Positions 60,457 to 64,000 of a stretch of 64,000 nt of DNA are shown piece by piece. The notes under the pieces were generated by a model. The model saw only the letters and a list, made by a program, of their open reading frames with translations, was not told the origin of the DNA and did no database searches. A program made the position numbers and the translations under genes. Source of the stretch: Burkholderia sp. S171 (lineage in GTDB: Bacteria; Pseudomonadota; Gammaproteobacteria; Burkholderiales; Burkholderiaceae); NCBI RefSeq assembly GCF_009766085.1, contig NZ_LMUF01000030.1:373632-437631 (forward strand), given 5' to 3'. Numbering within the stretch: the stretch's first letter is position 1; every line of letters starts with the position of its first letter.

Positions 60457-60545
60457 GCTCAATGTGCTGCGTTGTTGCGTTCTGGTGACGGTTTCTGGCC
60501 ACCTTACCGGGTTAAGTTACCCGGCTGCGTTGCCAGGGTTGCGCA

Positions 60546-61835
60546 TCAGCTCTGGCGGTCTGCCGCTTTACGATTTAGTGCGCGATAACCAATGTCCCGC
60601 CGATACTGCATGCCGTCGAACGCGATTTGATTGATCGTATCGTAGACGACGGATTGCGCGCCACGTACCGAGTCCGACAACCCCACGACGCACAGCACCC
60701 GTCCGCCCGATGTGCTGAGCTTGCCGTTTTCCAGCGTGGTGCCTGCATGGAAAGTCACGGCTTCCGGCGTTTCCGGAGGAATGCCATTGATCCGGTCACC
60801 CTTACGCGGCGTGTCCGGGTAGTTGTGCGCGGCCAGTACCACGCCGAGCGCCGTGCGCCGATCCCATTCGATCTCAGCCGTCGATAGCGTCCCGGCGATC
60901 GCCAGTTCCACGACCTTCGAGAAGTCACCCTTCAAGCGCGCCATGATCGGCTGCGTTTCCGGATCGCCCATCCGGCAATTGAATTCGAGCGTTTTCGGAT
61001 TGCCGTGCGCGTCGATCATCAGGCCGGCGTAGAGGAACCCGGTATAGCGGATGCCTTCCTGCTCCATGCCACGCACCGTCGGCAGGATGATTTCGCGCAT
61101 GACGCGGGCGTGCAGTTGCGGCGTGACGATAGGCGCGGGCGAATAAGCGCCCATGCCGCCGGTGTTCGGGCCCTTGTCGCCATCGAGCAGACGCTTGTGG
61201 TCCTGGCTCGACGCCAGCGCCAGCACATGCTTACCGTCCACCATCACGATAAAGCTCGCTTCCTCGCCATCCAGGAATTCTTCGATCACCACGCGCGCAC
61301 CGGCGTCGCCCAGTTTGTTGTCGGCGAGCATGGAATCTACCGCCGCATGCGCTTCTTCAAGCGTCGTTGCCACGACCACGCCCTTACCGGCAGCGAGGCC
61401 GTCGGCCTTGATGACGATGGGCGCGCCTTTCGTGTCCAGATACGCGTGGGCAGCGGCTATGTCCGTGAACGTTTCGTATTCCGCAGTCGGAATAGCGTGT
61501 CGCTTCATGAACGCTTTCGCGAAATCCTTCGAGCTTTCCAGTTGCGCGGCTTCCTTGGTCGGGCCGAAAATCTTCAGGCCACGTGAGCGGAACAGGTTGA
61601 CGATACCCGCCGCGAGCGGCCCTTCGGGGCCGACCACGGTCAGCGCAATCTGCTCTTTCTCGGCGAAATCGGCGAGCGCGGCGGGATCGGTGATGTCGAC
61701 ATTGAGCAGTCGCTCGTCCTGAGCGGTGCCGCCGTTACCCGGCGCGACATAAACCATCTGCACGCGCGGCGACTGCGCGAGTTTCCAAGCGAGCGCATGT
61801 TCGCGACCGCCGGAACCGACGACGAGTAACTTCAT
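60546..61835 (-). CDS. purD: Phosphoribosylamine-glycine ligase
   Basis: 429-residue ATP-grasp enzyme of purine synthesis that forms GAR, the substrate of the purT product. KLLVVGSGGREHALAWKLAQS starts the fold; GPEGPLAAGIVNLF, IVIKADGLAAGKGVVVA (ATP-grasp loop), DHKRLLDGDKGPNTGGMGAYSP and LEFNCRMGDPETQ (metal Glu/Asn) are all in place. Length equals that of E. coli PurD. It is preceded by a 598-bp gap downstream of yebC and ends at a strong terminator, so it is probably monocistronic here, not cotranscribed with purH. Confidence 0.97.
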   Translation of the reverse strand: MKLLVVGSGGREHALAWKLAQSPRVQMVYVAPGNGGTAQDERLLNVDITDPAALADFAEKEQIALTVVGPEGPLAAGIVNLFRSRGLKIFGPTKEAAQLESSKDFAKAFMKRHAIPTAEYETFTDIAAAHAYLDTKGAPIVIKADGLAAGKGVVVATTLEEAHAAVDSMLADNKLGDAGARVVIEEFLDGEEASFIVMVDGKHVLALASSQDHKRLLDGDKGPNTGGMGAYSPAPIVTPQLHARVMREIILPTVRGMEQEGIRYTGFLYAGLMIDAHGNPKTLEFNCRMGDPETQPIMARLKGDFSKVVELAIAGTLSTAEIEWDRRTALGVVLAAHNYPDTPRKGDRINGIPPETPEAVTFHAGTTLENGKLSTSGGRVLCVVGLSDSVRGAQSVVYDTINQIAFDGMQYRRDIGYRALNRKAADRQS

Positions 61836-62433
61836 TTAAAACCTCGAAGATCTTAAGAAATTCATGGCGGCAGGAGGGCGGACCGGTTGAATCGATTTGT
61901 ACCAATTCGAGCCATTTAAACCAGTCTGCCGCGCCTGATCCGCGGATACTTGCTGTGCCGTGCGCCGGCTCTTTGCCGGACGTTCGCCGAATCTTCGCCG
62001 GGCGCATTGATGCGGGGAAGCGGTTCGCGCCATCTCGCGGCTGCGTCACTCGACTTCCCTGCTGTCAAACGCGGCTTCCGGCCAGTTTCGGCTCGCCTCA
62101 GCGGCCCACCTCAGCGACTATATCTAGCCTGTATTTCAGGCCCATATTTCGGCGGGTATGCCCCGCGTGGTCTGCTGGCCTGCCTTTCACATAACACGCC
62201 AGCCGGTGGATTTATTCATCCGCGGCCACCGCATTCGACTGCGTACTTGTCCGGGCCACGCTGCTCAAACAAACAACTGAAACACCCGCAATACATGCAC
62301 CAATCGAGCCAGAAACGGGCGCTGGCGTGTCCGACATCCCGCCGGCAGATAGATCCTGAGTGCGCCGGTGTTCAGACAAGCCGCCTGGGCCCTGTGGCCG
62401 ATCGGCTCACCGATAGGCTTATTTACGCGGCAA
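61836..62433. other. Intergenic region between yebC and purD
   Basis: 598 bp on the way from yebC to purD, both on minus. No gene is supported. A small stem ATCGG-CTCA-CCGAT lies at 62400-62413 just after the yebC stop. The length, and the place in front of a purine gene, leave room for a leader or a small RNA, but I could not recognise any known family. Confidence 0.45.
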
Positions 62434-63162
62434 TCATTCTTCGTCGATGGCCGCGTTCGTGTACACCTCTTGCACGTCGTCCAGATTTTCCAGCGCGTCG
62501 AGCAATTTCTGCATTTTCGCCGCTTCCTCGCCTGTGAACTCGACTTCGGACTGCGGTTTCATGATGACTTCCGCCACTTCGGCCTTGAAACCTGCGGCTT
62601 GCAGCGCGTCTTTCACCTTCTGGAAGTCGTTGGCCGGGCAAACTACTTCAATGCTGCCGTCGTCATTGGTCACAACGTCGTCCGCACCGGCCTCGAGCGC
62701 CGCTTCCATCAGCTTGTCTTCGGACGTGCCGGGAGCGAACAGGAACTGGCCGACGTGATCGAACATGAACGCCACCGAGCCGTCCGTGCCCATGTTGCCG
62801 CCGAACTTCGAGAACGCGTGGCGGACTTCCGCAACGGTCCGGGTACGGTTGTCCGTCATGGTGTCCACGATGATCGCCGCGCCGCCAATACCGTAGCCTT
62901 CGTAGCGAATTTCTTCATACGTCGCGCCGTCGACACCACCCACGCCGCGCTGGATCGCGCGGTTGATGTTGTCCTTGGGCATGTTGGCGTCGTAGGCTTT
63001 TTCGACGGAGAGCCGCAGGCGCGGGTTCGTGTCCATTTCTCCGCCGCCCATGCGGGCCGCGACCTGAATTTCCTTGATAAGACGCGTCCAGACCTTGCCA
63101 CGCTTGGCATCGGTCGCCGCTTTCTTATGCTTGATGTTGGCCCATTTTGAATGACCCGCCAT
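62434..63162 (-). CDS. YebC/PmpR family transcriptional/translational factor
   Basis: 242-residue protein of the YebC/TACO1 family, seen as DNA-binding regulator in some bacteria and as an aid to translation of proline-rich stretches in others. The ATG at 63162 starts [25 protein letters not shown], the invariant N-terminus, with GGAG at about 5 nt; four further upstream codons are not needed. [35 protein letters not shown] is the central signature. The usual ruvC neighbour is absent from the window; upp lies upstream on the same strand after a 418-bp gap. Confidence 0.95.
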   Translation of the reverse strand: MAGHSKWANIKHKKAATDAKRGKVWTRLIKEIQVAARMGGGEMDTNPRLRLSVEKAYDANMPKDNINRAIQRGVGGVDGATYEEIRYEGYGIGGAAIIVDTMTDNRTRTVAEVRHAFSKFGGNMGTDGSVAFMFDHVGQFLFAPGTSEDKLMEAALEAGADDVVTNDDGSIEVVCPANDFQKVKDALQAAGFKAEVAEVIMKPQSEVEFTGEEAAKMQKLLDALENLDDVQEVYTNAAIDEE

Positions 63163-63580
63163 ACCGTTCTCCATCGCGCGCGAGCTTCTCTCGCACGCCT
63201 GTGTGTCAATGATGCCGCCCTATCCCGAAAAGGCGCTTTTCGCCGGCCAGCATTTTATGTTCGCGCCGCATGGTCGCAGGGCTCAAATCGCAAGGCGCGG
63301 CGCACGCCCTGTTTTCGCGGTTCTGCGGGGCCGGGCCGGGTGCTGATAATCTGCAAACTCACGGTTCCGCGAACTCGAATCAACACATCCGCTCACAACC
63401 CGCTGCCGGCCTGATGACATCAGCCAATCCCGCCTGCTAATCCCGTCAGCCAACCCAATGCGCGAACCGCTTATTTGGCGGACCCGAATTTTATCATGGC
63501 GCGCCGCTTCGGCAGGCGTTGGCCTTGCTCCAGCGGCGCGCACGTCCTTTTATGTTCCCGTGCTGGCGCTTGGTTCAGTG
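63163..63580. other. Intergenic region between upp and yebC
   Basis: 418 bp with no gene that I can support. No strong terminator after upp and no clear promoter for yebC was recognised. A TTTTATC/TTTTATG-rich stretch lies near 63488-63555. Confidence 0.4.
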
Positions 63581-64000
63581 CTAGTTCTTTGTTCCAAACA
63601 GCCGGTCGCCTGCATCGCCCAAGCCCGGCACGATATAGGCGTGCTCGTTCAAATGCGAGTCGAGCGAAGCCACGTACAGCTTCACGTCCGGGTGGGCGTC
63701 CGAAAAAACCTTTACGCCTTCAGGCGCCGCAACCAGTGCCACGAAGATAATGTTCTCACCGAGCACCTTGCGCCGTTTCATTACGTCCACGGCGTGCACC
63801 GCGGAATAGCCGGTTGCGAGCATGGGATCGCACAGGATGAACACGCGCTCTTCCAGATCGGGTGGCAGGCGCACGAGATATTCGACCGGCCGGTGGTCTT
63901 CCGCGCGATACACGCCGATATGGCCGACCCGCGCCGACGGAATCAGGTCCAGCAACCCGTCCGACATGCCGATACCGGCCCGCAGCACGGGCACGATAGC
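63581..64000 (-). CDS. upp: Uracil phosphoribosyltransferase, partial (C-terminal 139 residues)
   Basis: Pyrimidine-salvage enzyme that forms UMP from uracil and PRPP. The gene enters from the right edge; the first visible codons read [32 protein letters not shown], the family core. [21 protein letters not shown] is the PRPP-binding loop and [18 protein letters not shown] the uracil-binding C-terminus, complete to the TAG at 63581. About 70 N-terminal residues are missing beyond the window. An apparent GTG start near 63994 is an internal valine. Confidence 0.96.
   Translation of the reverse strand, partial: AIVPVLRAGIGMSDGLLDLIPSARVGHIGVYRAEDHRPVEYLVRLPPDLEERVFILCDPMLATGYSAVHAVDVMKRRKVLGENIIFVALVAAPEGVKVFSDAHPDVKLYVASLDSHLNEHAYIVPGLGDAGDRLFGTKN

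Noticed and set aside
61836..62433. Possible small RNA or riboswitch before purD
   Set aside because: No recognisable purine-riboswitch or 6S-like consensus could be traced by eye; a covariance-model search would decide.

Overview
The window is a chromosomal stretch from a high-GC betaproteobacterium of the family Burkholderiaceae, most likely Paraburkholderia, Caballeronia or Burkholderia. I infer this from an intracellular polyhydroxybutyrate depolymerase whose catalytic residues fall at the positions known in Ralstonia PhaZ, a cytosolic RnfB-like ferredoxin next to nth, DUF1841, DUF3096 and VC0807 family genes, and the order yebC / purD-hemF-nadD-rsfS-rlmH-maf-rng. I see no rRNA, tRNA, insertion sequence, prophage or CRISPR array. 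Almost all of the window is core or household genome.

Layout. 1-3.3 kb: end of a BenE benzoate transporter, then a minus-strand MoxR ATPase / GNAT / VWA cluster. 3.5-6.8 kb: two small periplasmic cytochromes c, DUF1841, endonuclease III and RsxB. 7-12 kb: a TetR regulator convergent with phaZ, and a GH15 glucan hydrolase. 12-15.4 kb: a small winged-helix-like protein, a 50-residue DUF3096 protein, a lactonase-type beta-propeller and a CorA/ZntB transporter. 15.5-19.9 kb: an FtsK translocase with an about 800-residue disordered linker. 20-23 kb: a META-domain lipoprotein, purT, a 56-residue lipoprotein and a MliC-type lysozyme inhibitor. 23.4-26.6 kb: a thiamine-diphosphate enzyme paired with an aldehyde dehydrogenase. 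27-31 kb: rhlE, gluQ and trhO. 31.1-44.8 kb: dnaE followed by an LPS/surface-glycan block (four glycosyltransferases, a polysaccharide deacetylase, a nucleotide-sugar dehydrogenase, an O-antigen ligase-like protein) ending in msbA. 45-49.3 kb: two small membrane proteins and a lone RND efflux pump. 49.3-55.4 kb: an AT-rich 1.5 kb gap, a very large CheB-CheR-PAS-histidine kinase-receiver protein and an antitoxin-like HTH protein. 55.4-64 kb: rng, maf, rlmH, rsfS, nadD, hemF, purD, yebC and the 3' part of upp.

Main points for a second look: (1) the nucleotide-sugar dehydrogenase is split by a single extra G two codons after its catalytic cysteine; (2) the 1386-residue CheB/CheR hybrid kinase stands alone beside an AT-rich, palindrome-bearing gap and an orphan antitoxin-like gene; (3) dnaE has a TACAAT box so close to its ATG, and so little Shine-Dalgarno, that it may be leaderless; (4) a two-gene rsxB-nth unit looks like the reduced end of an rnf operon; (5) two genes too short for routine ORF calling (12481-12633 and 22410-22580) have convincing starts and family signatures; (6) phaZ and rhlE appear to have long 5' leaders; (7) several proteins carry short in-frame tandem repeats (RsxB tail, deacetylase N-terminus, RND loop). 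I found no clear evidence of a wholly new multi-gene system.
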